From positions 5,246,883-5,310,882 of the forward strand of contig JAQMRL010000008.1 of the NCBI GenBank assembly GCA_035578175.1: DNA of 64,000 nt. The letters run 5' to 3'. Source of the DNA: Catonia carolina (taxonomy: Eukaryota; Arthropoda; Insecta; Hemiptera; Achilidae). Below the pieces are notes generated by a model. That model made no database searches. It had not been told where the DNA came from and saw only the letters and a list, made by a program, of their open reading frames with translations. Shown in pieces: positions 44,110 to 54,225 of the stretch (the stretch's first letter is position 1; each line of letters starts with the position of its first letter). A program made the translations under genes and the position numbers.

Positions 44110-44240
44110 TGTTGAACTGTCTGGATGATACCACCTTTATACATGGTTATAAACCGAGCAATAAAACCGGTTCAACTTTATATAAATTAATGGTAAAATA
44201 TAGAAAACATTATTAATATAATAGGTCCCATAAATTTATT
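44110..44240 (+). pseudogene. Decayed copy of the cuticle gene 3' end
   Basis: CATGGTTATAAACCGAGCA, AAAACCGGTTCAACTTTAT, AAATTAATGGTAAA and ATTATTAATATAATAGGTCC align in order with the last codons, stop and 3' UTR of the exon ending at 36210 (about 36164-36252). Further upstream similarity fades. The reading frame is disturbed, so it is a partial duplication, not a second gene. Confidence 0.75.
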
Positions 44241-44441
44241 TTACATTAAGTACTTCATATTTACAAAATTTCCACCACTCATAACAACTAAAATTTTCCT
44301 AGTACTTAATATTACGTGTGAATCATGGTCTAAAAACAGTTTTCCCACCAAGAAAGAAGAAATGTGTTTGTTCAAAAAAATTACTTTTAAAGTGGAAAAG
44401 TTTTAACATACACATCAGTGATTCTGCTACAACTGGATGCT

Positions 44442-44640
44442 AAGGAATTTAGGAACTATCTTCTGATGGGTGAAACAACAAACAAGGATCTCTTACCATA
44501 ACTGCTTGAACGACTAGTGAAGAATGACACTCAGATGAGAAGGACGATATCTCCACATGAAAAATTGGCAGCTACATTCTGGTTCTCAGCCACCTGCAGA
44601 AGCTGTAAGCTACAGATCTGAAGTATTGAACAGCTCTTTC
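44442..44640 (+). pseudogene. PIF/Harbinger-type transposase relic
   Basis: Translation with two stops: KEFRNYLLMGETTNKDLLP, LLERLVKNDTQMRRTISPHE, KLAATFWFSATCRS. This matches the N-terminal region of HARBI1-like nucleases (FRNYLRM ... ISPEEKLA.TLRFLATG). The catalytic part is missing. Confidence 0.65.
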
Positions 44641-44649
44641 ACAACCTTC

Positions 44650-46727
44650 TCTCAGTGTTGTAATCCCAATAGTCATGGGACGGTGGCACAGTAAAATAGG
44701 TGATCTAGCACACCCCGCGCTCCACACACTTGAGTGAACGGTACAGAGCGTGCTGTACAATTGAACGATGAGATGGGGTGAACTATGAGAGAGAGCTAGT
44801 AGATTCTAATACGGACAGCACTGAGCTGAGCTATGTGAATAAACAGACAGTGAGTCGAGTCGAGGGTGACTTTCGCTCACTCCTTCGCACACAGCACGTT
44901 GTGTTTGCTCATGCATCAACCTGAACGTTCATGTATCCCTTTCCACAAACAAATTTTTGTCATGTATCTATCTAAATTTCACAAGTACGTGGTAAAATTG
45001 TTACAGTACAGTACAATGATATTTTTTACAACCACTTGTCTCAGGGTTGCTGTAGTATAGTATGAAAGAATAATGACCCCTCTCTGCACCCGTCTCCTGC
45101 ACCCATACAAACAGAGGCAGAGTTTGATACAATATGTATACTTTCCATGCAGCGTTTAGGTATACAGGTAGCCCTTGCTATGATGCGACTAGAGAAAAGT
45201 GGTTTAGTCGTGGAGTGGAGTAGAGAAGAGACAAAAGAACTGTCACTGTGAACAAGTCACGGTTACTTATAAGTCACGGTGACCATAGTTATTCAGATAG
45301 GCGAGTAACCGTTCCCCAGTCACTGTTACATAGATCGCTTACTCTTCTGTCACTGGAGGACAGGACGACACGGCGAATGTTCACCGTACTATTCTACAAT
45401 ATAGCACAGCCTCTCGTTCCCCAGTCACAGTTACAAAGAACTCTCGTTCCCCAGTCACAGTTACAAAGATCGCTTACTCATTCACTGTTTAAGGCAGGAC
45501 GACACGGCGACCGTAATTCTATAGTTCCTTCAATCACTTTTACAATAATCAGTTACTCATTCGCTGTTCACTGTCACTTTTAAGAGAGAACGAATTCTTT
45601 ACCTTAGGAACTAGTGAACAAATTCACTCGCTCATTCGCTGTTCACAGTTAACAGACAAAACGACATAATATGCTTACTCTTCTTCAAGGCCCCTATGAT
45701 AGCTACGTAAGACATGTTGGTCTGTTCACTGGGCTTGGTGCTCTCCTTGTGCCTCTCCTTTGATAACCGGCACGTCCATTATTTTTTTACTTCAATCTTT
45801 ACGCACTCTTCTCTCTCTCTCTCTTTCTCTCTCCCTCTCTCAGTCTCTTCCCCTTGTTATGTTTGTCATCTACTAGACTAAACAAAACGAGGGTAGTTCA
45901 TTTACATCTCTGATCGCGGCAACACAATTACATTACAGTATTATTTTTATTGCACGTCGCTTTCTACCTAGCTATTTTATTTATAATGTGCGTTTTTATT
46001 TTTCAGTTGTAAATATTGTTTCTTGTACTTTCTCTTTTTTATACAAAATGTTATTTTTATTACTATTTTAGGATACCTTGTGTTAATCAGTTTTAGGCTA
46101 AATTTTTATTTTAGTTATAGTATATGGATGTAGCCCATTTTTTTAATTTATCAAAACTTCATTTATCATGAAATAACAACTGAAAACATTATTATTGTTT
46201 CATGATAACAAATGAAAAATATACTAAGAAAATACAAAGTTATTGCTAAATCACAAGTAACTATTAAAAGTAACGGTGAACACAAAATCACTGTCACCGT
46301 GATCACGGTGACTGGTTGAAACAGTGAACGCTCTTCACTAGAGTGGAGGGGATGTACAAGTCAGCTCTGTGCGGAGAGCGAGCTGCATGGGGAGAAACGC
46401 TCGGTGTGCTAGTCGTTCAAAATAAAAGAGCTGGTAGCTCACCGCTCAGTTAAAAGAACTAGTTCTTTTGTGCGACTCGCTCATGAGCATCACATCACTA
46501 AATCCCAAAAACCTGCCAAGTGATTTATGCCGTGCTAACAAAGGATTTCTTGAAGGTTTGTAACTAGAAGACAATTTAACATTATTTTAATGCGCCGTGA
46601 GCGCATGCACTGTATTCTAAGATAGCGGTGACAAGCTAGGTAGTTATTACGCACGGTGGCTTGCGCATCAACTTGCTGAAAATATCAAACCAATCTGATA
46701 TCCTTGGCTTGCTAGTGCTAGCGTACC
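44650..46727. other. Unassigned sequence with internal repeats and (TC)n
   Basis: Contains GTTCCCCAGTCACAGTTACA repeated three times (45310-45470), CATTCGCTGTTCAC repeats, a (CT)n tract at 45808-45845 and GAACTAGTTCTTTT near 46455. This looks like one or more uncharacterised non-autonomous elements. No supported gene. Confidence 0.45.
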
Positions 46728-46737
46728 ACTGGCAATT

Positions 46738-47249
46738 GTTGTTGTTGTTGTTTAGGTCATCAGCCAAAAGGCTGGTTTAAACCTGTAGAGGTTTCTAAGT
46801 AAATCGAGGAGTGAGGTGGTTTACCATTGCCTTCCTCACTGAATGAAAAAAATACGCTTATCAGCATGCCGGGCTAAAAGGCTGGTTTAAACCTGTAGAG
46901 GTTTCTAAGTAAATCGAGGAGTGAGGTGGTTTACCATTGACTTCCTCACTGAATGAAAAAATACGCTTATCAGCATGCCGGGCTCTCTGAAAAGCATACA
47001 TATTTTCTACTCTGCAAATGACACTTTCACTTCATTCACCACAGGGTCTGGCTGTATAATGAAATTCATTACTTTCAGAGGAGATAACTCTGATTAGTAT
47101 CTTTTACACCTCTACCTCTTCTGTTCTTAAATGATTCAGACATTTAATTGGCTGACCATGTGATAAGAAACACAACTATTTATTTTAGCCCTGCAACGAA
47201 CAGTTTGAGTGAACATAATTTGACACTCCACCTGTCTGTTTTGGGCAGT
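46738..47249 (-). mobile_element. Family B repeat with target-site duplication
   Basis: A full B copy flanked by ACTGGCAATT (46728-46737, 47250-47259), proving B is an inserted unit with a (GTT)n/(AAC)n tail. A 110-bp segment is duplicated in tandem (46766 and 46876). Confidence 0.92.
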
Positions 47250-47259
47250 ACTGGCAATT

Positions 47260-47609
47260 AAGAGGCCTATTACACAGGTATTTTTGTTCACAAGCTTCCT
47301 AGCAGCGGCTTGCTCGTAAGTAAGATATTGTCTGTAATACTCCCTTTACGACTGGCATATAATATGTTTTAAATGTTCAACATCCAAAATTTTAGTTTTA
47401 AACTGTCGTAGACCCTATACACTCTTGGCAGTTGGGTAGTTTTTAAGGGGAGTTCATTCCGAAAATCTGATTCTATAATCAATTTTTTGAATTTTATTGA
47501 ATATTAATATTTGTAATTTTCTGTTTAATATGGTATATAATGTATATGTATTTTTGTATAGTGGTTGAAAAGAGAAAAGTTAGTTTTTTCTGTGTTTATT
47601 ATATCTGAA
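47260..47609. other. Unassigned sequence
   Basis: No gene or known repeat seen. Confidence 0.4.
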
Positions 47610-47611
47610 TA

Positions 47612-48778
47612 CGAGGCGTATTTTTAAAGTAAGTACCGTTTGAAAATAAAAGGAAATTTGCAAAAACTAATTTTATTTTCGGAATCTACATACTTTTATC
47701 TATTTTTCTACATAGTTTCCAAGTTTTTGTAAACACTTATCATATCGCACAACTAAATTTTGGAAACCTTCTTCATAAAAACTTGCCGCCTGCTGTGATA
47801 ACCAAGAATTCACGGCCGTTTTCAATTCGTCGTCATCGTCACAACGGCTGCCGCCCAAGTGATGTTTCAGATGACGGAAGAGATGAAAGTTGCTCGGCGC
47901 AAGGTCAGGGTTGTAGGGTGGGTGGTTCAAAACTTCCCAGCCAAAAAAGTCCAATGCAGCTCGGGTCTGAGCGGCAGTGTGAGGGCTTGCATTATCATGC
48001 AGAAACAAAATTCCTTTTGTGAGCATGCCACGTCTCTTGTTTTGAATTGCTCTGCGCAGCTTCCTCAGGATTTGGCAGTAGGCTTCTGCATTTATTGTCG
48101 TTCCTCGTTCCATAAAGTCGACCAGCAAAACACCATGCCTATCCCAAAACACGGACGCCATGATCTTGCGCTGTGACAAAGTCTGTTAGGCTTTGACCTT
48201 TACGGGAGAGTGCGTGTGTCTCCATTCCATGCTTTGTTGTTTCGATTCGGGAGTGAAATGCGAAATCCACGTTTCGTCTCCAGTTACGATCCGACTCAGG
48301 ATGTCGTCACCATTTTCGTCATAACGTGTCAGAAAATTCAAGGAACTCTCGAGTCTTTTGTGTTTGTGCTCCTCCGTCAGGAGTTTAGGGACCCAACGCG
48401 AGCACAGTTTCTTAAAGTTTAATTTTTCATTAACAATTTTGTAAATCACAGACCTCGAAACGTCGGGAAATTCGTCATCTGAAACATCACTTGGGCGGCA
48501 ACCGTTATGACGATGACGACGATTTGAAAACGGCCGTGAATTCTTGGTTATCACAGCAGGCGGCAAGTTTTTATGAAGAAGGTTTCCAAAATTTAGTTGG
48601 AAACCTATGATAAGGGTTTCCAACTATGATAAGGGTTGATAAGGGTTTACAAAAACTTGGAAACTATGTAGAAAAATAGATAAAAGTATGTAGATTCCGA
48701 AAATAAAATTAGTTTTTGCAAATTTCCTTTTATTTTTTTTTTATTTTCAAACGGTACTTACTTTAAAAATACGCCTCG
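47612..48778 (-). mobile_element. Fold-back mariner 2
   Basis: TA-flanked, termini CGAGGCGTATTTTTAAAGTA inverted. The arm at the 5' side of the gene (48475-48778) is an inverted copy of the 3' end (47612 to about 47880), including codons of the C-terminus. Between them lies the mariner body: EFPDVSRSVIYKIVNEKLNF, VTGDETWISHF (first Asp), an in-frame stop after SPVKVKA, then KIMASVFWDRHGVLLVDFME, LHDNASPH (second Asp) and NPDLAPSNFHLF, where the third catalytic Asp is Asn. Doubly dead: N-terminus lost and active site mutated. Confidence 0.92.
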
Positions 48779-48779
48779 T

Positions 48780-49714
48780 ATTATTTATTTTAATTTGTAA
48801 ACACGTTTTTTCTTATAAAAGACCCATTTTCTCAGAAACCACAAAACATAAGGAAATGAATTTTTTACTGTGTCTTTAGTAGGTTATAGTGGTACTCTGG
48901 TAACTCTTTCAGCATTGTAAAAATATTTATTAAATTGCAAAATATTTTATTAAATTGCAAAAATATTTTTAAAAAAATTGGCCCTGTCAAAAGAATTCAT
49001 AACTTTTTTAAAAGTAGTTATATTTTAATGTCTGAGGATCAGTAGCCTTTTCTTGTATCCATAAATAATCCCTCAAAGTAACAGCTTTCAAATATTAATA
49101 GTTACTGAGATAATGGGTTTCAAATTTTGCTAATTTAAAATTGGCGGGATACGCGGTATGAACTCCCCTTAAGTCTGTATTCTAACTGATGAACCATAAG
49201 GGGTTATAATTTAAATACATTTGACAGCACTGGTTTTCCAGTCGCAGTAAGTTCCTTAGAATTTTGACAAGGGCTAACGACCATGGCAGTTAACGCCCAA
49301 CAAACACAAAAAAGGGAGAATGATGCAAATGATGACCTGCCCCAAAAAGATAACATTACAAAATAAAAACACAGAAAAATACAAAATTAAATTTTAATAA
49401 ACTAAAACAGCAAAAAAATAAGAAAATACAAAATTTCAATAACTCAAAATTCAATCTTACAGAATAAATAACCTGTTAATTTTTTTATATTTATTAATAT
49501 AAATTATAAATTAATTAAACAAAAATGTAACGTTTCAAAAAATAATTCAAACAAAATATTAAAAATTTAAATTAATATGTTAACGTGAATTAGACAGCGT
49601 AAAAGTGTTAATTAAATGTTACAACATTTTTTAAGCAGAGTGATGGAATGTTGAATATAGATTGAAAAAGTAAACAATCGTCTATAACTGTTGTTTATAA
49701 GTAGTGTAATCGAT
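48780..49714. other. TBCB 3' flank, AT-rich
   Basis: No gene. On minus, AATAAA at about 49490-49495 is a candidate poly-A signal about 220 nt after the TBCB stop. Confidence 0.45.
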
Positions 49715-49832
49715 TCATAATTCATCCTCTAAGTCCAATCCTTCTTCCGGGAAATCTCCAACTTTAATGTGAAGTGGTTTAATGAATCCGCCATATTTTG
49801 GAGGACACTCAAAATAACGGACTCCATTAATT
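49715..49832 (-). CDS. TBCB: Tubulin-folding cofactor B, last coding exon
   Basis: The minus-strand acceptor TTGTTTCAG precedes 118 nt ending in TGA. Peptide: [38 protein letters not shown]. This is the end of the CAP-Gly domain (G.RYFEC...YG.F.KP) and the acidic C-terminal tail. TBCB's C-terminal acidic tripeptide resembles the EEY-type tail that CAP-Gly domains bind; here it ends DEL. TBCB binds alpha-tubulin and works with TBCE in tubulin folding and dimer dissociation in the cytosol. The acceptor sits in a 26-bp tandem array, which is unusual. Confidence 0.93.
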
Positions 49833-50118
49833 CTGAAACAATTATCATAAAACTTTTTCTGAAACAATTATCATAAAAATATTTCTGAAACAATTATCAT
49901 AAAACTTTTTCTGAAACAATTACCATAAAAAATTTTCTGAAACAATTATCACAAAAATTTTTCTGAAACAATTATCATAAAAATATTTCTGAAACAATTA
50001 TCATAAAACTTTTTCTGAAACAATTACCATAAAAAATTTTCTGAAACAATTATCACAAAAATTTTTCTGAAACAATTATCATAAAACTTTTTCTGAAACA
50101 ATTATCATAAAAATTTTT
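49833..50118 (-). repeat. 11-copy 26-bp tandem repeat built from the TBCB splice acceptor
   Basis: Eleven 26-bp units. On the transcribed strand each ends TTTATGATAATTGTTTCAG, so each carries an AG acceptor preceded by a pyrimidine-biased stretch and a TGATAAT branch-point-like motif. The first unit is the real acceptor of the last TBCB exon. Units 2-5 are identical in order of variants to units 6-9, a 104-bp higher-order duplication. Confidence 0.95.
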
Positions 50119-50308
50119 ACAATCTGAATTTCTATCATACTCATTAAAGAAACATAATCGTTTCATTGTCGTAAAATGCGTACTAAAGTAGTGTACTCCC
50201 GGGGCGCATGAAACGCTCTCATGAAACATACTGTCAAGGAACACTACCCGTGTAAACGAAAGGACGAGTTTGATTTCCAGTCGTAAGTTTGCCTATTCTG
50301 GTGATATA

Positions 50309-51225
50309 CGAGGGTCGTTTGAAAAGTTCGTGCAAAGTCAGATACATGGCACTACTGGCGCATATCGAGCATATGTCTAGTTAGTAGCATCTGTTGGAAA
50401 AACACATGTGTAGTTTCAGCCAGATCGGTCTATTTCTTTGTGTTTAACATTCGTTTTAATCGAGGAAGTCGAGTAATTTTCAAAAAATGGATGAAAAAGA
50501 ATTTCGTTTGAAGTGTTGCAAGGATGGTTTGCAGCTGTTCCAGAAGAATTCGTAGGACTTTAAGCGTTGTTTCGTCACTGTGGATGAAACATGGATACAT
50601 CACTACACTCCTAAGACCAAAGAACAATCTAAACAATGGGTTATGAAGGGGGAATCTGCGCCAAAAAAGGTGAAGACAGTTCCTTCGGCCGGAAAGATTA
50701 TGGCCACTGTCTTTTGGGATTTACAAGGAATAATCTTCATCGATTATCTGGAAAAGGGTAAAACTATTACAGGTGCATATTATTATTCATCGTTATTGGA
50801 CTGTTTGAAAAAGCTGCAAAAAAAACGCCCACGATTGCCCCACAAAAAAGTCCTTTTCCATCACGACAACGCACCAGCTCACGCCTCAGCAGTTGTGGTC
50901 GCAAAATTAATGGAAATAGGGTTCCAACTCGTTTCACATCCCCCCTATTCTCCAGACTTGGCTCCCTCGGACTACTATTTGTTTCCCAATTTGAAGAAAT
51001 GGCTAGCGGGAAAAAGATTTTATTCAAACGAGGAGGTGATTGCAGGAACAAATGGCTATTTTTCAGACTTGGACAAATCCTATTATTCGGAAGGGATCAA
51101 CAAACTAGAGCAGCGTTGGACGAAGTGCATAAGCCTAAAAGGAGACTATGTCAAAAAATAAAAAAGGTTTACCCCAAATAATTAAGTAGTTTTTATTTTT
51201 GCACGGACTTTTCAAACGACCCTCG
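50309..51225 (+). mobile_element. Mariner with internal deletion
   Basis: TA-flanked with CGAGGGTCGTTTGAAAAGT termini. MDEKEFRLKCC, close to the usual transposase start, runs directly into CKDGLQLFQKNS, so most of the N-terminal DNA-binding domain was deleted. The rest is intact to YVKK. Confidence 0.92.
50580..51161 (+). pseudogene. Mariner transposase catalytic domain (DD34D), N-terminally deleted
   Basis: An open frame of 193 residues holds VDETWIHHYTPKTKEQSKQW (first Asp), GKIMATVFWDLQGIIFIDYL, LFHHDNAPAH (second Asp) and SPDLAPSDYYLF (third Asp), ending KCISLKGDYVKK. All three catalytic acids are present. Family members are about 345 residues. This one lacks most of the first 150, and the frame before 50580 is shifted by the deletion. 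It could not bind its own TIRs. It lies downstream of TBCB's last intron boundary, within that intron. Confidence 0.9.
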
Positions 51226-51279
51226 TATGTGCACTGTACATTAACGACAAGATGACAACTAGTACCATTAAAAGTCGTG

Positions 51280-51540
51280 TCATCAAATTGCATGGCAGTG
51301 AAACTGTTTAATTTCTTGAACTTTATGCTGCTGAACAAGTTTTGTATGATAAGTAGCGAAGAGTACAACAACTGGATATGAGAAAGACAGCGGCTAAAAG
51401 AACCTCTGATGCGCTTCAAATTCCAGGATTCGGACCAAAAGAAGAACTCACTAAATTTAAAATCTTGAGTTCATATTGCCAAGAACTGAAAAAAATAGTC
51501 GATAGTAAAAGGTCTGGAGCTAGGACTGATGACATTTATA
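51280..51540 (+). pseudogene. MADF (Myb/SANT-like) domain relic
   Basis: Broken frames read FLELYAAEQVLYDK, then MRKTAAKRTSDALQIPGFGP, KEELTKFKILSSYCQELKKI and DSKRSGARTDD. This matches the MADF/Myb-SANT-like DNA-binding domain often encoded beside Harbinger transposases. Stops and frameshifts make it non-functional. It could come from a Harbinger element. Confidence 0.6.
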
Positions 51541-51898
51541 ACTCAAAAGTACTCTAATTTTTTTCTTCCATTTTTCTTCCTGTTCGACCAGCCGATTCTT
51601 TTTCTGTGCTAAAATAGCAACAAAATCCAAACTCACCACAGCACAACTCTTGATGACAGGCTTGTTCACGGCCAACTTCTTGTGATCAACTGAATGACAC
51701 TTTCGTTGACATTTCAATCTGTGTGAACTGTCCATGACCCACAAGAGTGAGCTCGCTTCAGTCGTGCCATCAACAGCAAGTACGAACGTGTGGCACACAT
51801 TCATGTTTACGCCCCTTGGGAACCCTAATTAAGGGCTGAATATTAAAAAAAATCCTATTTCACCAATTTTTATGAGCTAAATACAGAAAATCACTGTT

Positions 51899-52815
51899 AC
51901 TGTTGATTAGGTCATCAGCTGAAAGGCTAGTCTGAATTTAAAAAGAGTGTACTTTGATGGTTTGGATTTAATTGACTACACCTCATTTACACATCATATA
52001 CAGGGTGATTCAAAACTATTTGGATTTAATTGACTACACCTCATTTACACATCATATACAGGGTGATTCAAAACTATACGAATCTCTTTGGATCTCATTC
52101 TATAACTAAAAATAAGAAAAAAAGTTCATATAAACATATGCCTGAAAACAGACGCACATTCTTAACTGCATAAAATATTAACTAATATTTAGGTTGGGAG
52201 TAACAGCTGATAATTTATCAGCAGTTAAGAATGTGCGTTTTATGTGCATCTGTTTTGATTTTAAATAAAGCGAAATTTTAAAATCTATTATTCATTTTTT
52301 CCTGAGTAATTCACATGAATCTTTTCAGAATTAAATTTTCTACAAGTTTATTTAAGAAAAAATACACCTTTATTTACCATTTATGGAAGTAATCTTACGT
52401 TAAACACAAAAATGTGTTATTTTTTTACACCAATTCTTGTGTTTTACGTAAGATATCTCTGAAAGTATTGCATTTACAGCTCTGGAACCAATTTTATTCA
52501 ACTTTTCATATTAAAAAACATAAGAAACAATCGTATTTGTATCTTTGTAACTACCTTTAACATTTTTATATGGCCTTACTTCACCGAGGGTACAGAGTTC
52601 TACGTGAAATTTTTCGCTAGCCGTAATTCGCTAACTAAGCGTTTTCAGGCATATGTTTATATGAACTTTTTTTCTTATTTTTAGCAATAGAATGAGATCC
52701 CAAGAGATTACGGTATAGTTCTGAATCACCCTGTATATCATCCTCACCTTATTGAGTCATAGGGTTGCTTATTGTTCTCAAAATTGAACAGAATGCAACG
52801 TACACACATTAGGAA
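51899..52815 (+). mobile_element. Family C SINE 3' half split by a MITE, next to a B fragment
   Basis: A short B end on minus (51899-51940) abuts C sequence GTGTACTTTGATGGTTTGGA, which resumes after the MITE at TCATCCTCACC and ends CAACGTACACACATTAGGAA. Confidence 0.72.
52059..52733. mobile_element. Palindromic TA-flanked MITE with CAGGGTGATTCA termini
   Basis: Ends CAGGGTGATTCAAAACTATA and inverse. Arms of about 150 bp include TTCATATAAACATATGCCTG. It shares only the outer 12 bp with the 29013 element, so it is a related family. The left end and 59 bp of flank are duplicated in tandem just upstream (52000-52058). Confidence 0.88.
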
Positions 52816-52843
52816 TATAAATAAAAATGCTGAAAATACTCAC

Positions 52844-52916
52844 GATCCATCATTCTTGCCCATCGGTTCATCGTATTTAACACCAATCCACCAACCTGGC
52901 TTAAATTGGGTTTTGC
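52844..52916 (-). CDS. TBCB: Tubulin-folding cofactor B, CAP-Gly core exon
   Basis: 73 nt between acceptor TTTTCCAG and donor GTGAGT, on minus. With one base from the previous exon and one from the next it reads [25 protein letters not shown]. This is the CAP-Gly signature: the glycine-rich groove and GKNDG motif that grips C-terminal EEY/EEF-type tails of alpha-tubulin. The phase matches both neighbours (G|GC and TC|A). The 6.3-kb intron upstream and 3-kb intron downstream are filled with transposons. Confidence 0.95.
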
Positions 52917-53225
52917 CTGGAAAACACAAAATATTATTTCTTTCTTAATTAAATCTATTGTGTAAACAGTATATCTCACTGTTCGATCTGTTTTGATTTA
53001 GATTTCAATCAAAAATTATTTTATTTACAATTTCATTTTTTTGTTCAAAATCATAAATATTTGGGTAAATTTTATTAACTTACAAATACAGCAGAGCCGC
53101 GGTTATCGGAGCCCCGACTAACCAAGTTCTGGGTTAACCGAAGTAGTCCCAAAAAGTCCCGTGCAAACCGTAACCGCATATAGCGCCAAATCAATTATAA
53201 ACTGTATGTACTAGAACTCTTTTTT

Positions 53226-53388
53226 ACTTTCTCTTGACTATATGAATATATAGGAAGGAAAGTATTGTTTTCATGTCGATTTTTCGAAATCGAGTTTTCA
53301 CCGGATCTATACGTTTTCAGACCCCCTGAACCCAAAAAACATGTTTTTAGCGATTGGTCTGTGTGTGTGTCTGTGTGTGTGTGTGTGT

Positions 53389-53421
<33 letters not shown>

Positions 53422-54197
53422 AACAGAATATCTCAAGAACAGAACATCGTAAGAACTTTTAACTTAAGTTACATACCACTACCGGACGCGACACGAACAT
53501 TTTCATCAAAATCGGTCAACCGGAAGTAGTAGTTTATTCGTATAATTTTTCAGTTTTTTGCGATTTTCTCAAAAACTGGTCCTACGATTTTTTTAAAAAT
53601 CGCCTATTTTACTCAATTTTTTATTCTCTACAAGATAGGGTAGGCGCCATGTTTGCTGAAATTCTCGGTGAGGCTGTTTTCACGTAAAAACGTTGTTTTT
53701 TTAAGATTACGGCTTTAATATAAATTTTAGCGCAAAAACTTAGACTATATAATAAAAGTTGTAGAGAATTTAAAAACCTACAACTTCTGTTTCAAACATT
53801 TTTTTGTATGACGCTTAGTTTAGCAGTAATTAGCGATTTTCTGATTTTTTCTCACGAAAACGTGTGAAAAATCGATTTTTTTAAGATTTTGGCCTTAGTA
53901 TGCATTTTACGACAAAAGTGTATATTACCAAATTTATAGGAAATTTAAAGATCTACAACTTTTATTTAACGTATTTTTCTCTACAGAGCCTAGTTTAGCG
54001 TGAAATAGTGATTTTTCGTATTTTTAAGCCAGACAGAGGTCGATTTTCATTTTGAGTGTTTCACTCATGATTAAAATAAGGTTATGTTTATTGAGGTTAG
54101 TTTTTTGTTTATTTCTAATATTTTATTACTAATGTTAAATTATATTGTAAATTATTTGCATTGGCAAGAGAAAGTTGTGTGAGTGTTTCACAACAGA
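53226..54197 (+). mobile_element. Family A element copy 6
   Basis: ACTTTCTCTTGACTATATGA to CAACAGA between T runs; (TG)n core with GCGTGTGCGTG variants. Confidence 0.85.
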
Positions 54198-54225
54198 TTT
54201 TTCATTTTGTATTTTTTTTTTAAAA

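Noticed and set aside
47783..48176. Plus-strand open frames of 79 and 105 codons
   Set aside because: They are antisense shadows of the mariner transposase in fold-back mariner 2.
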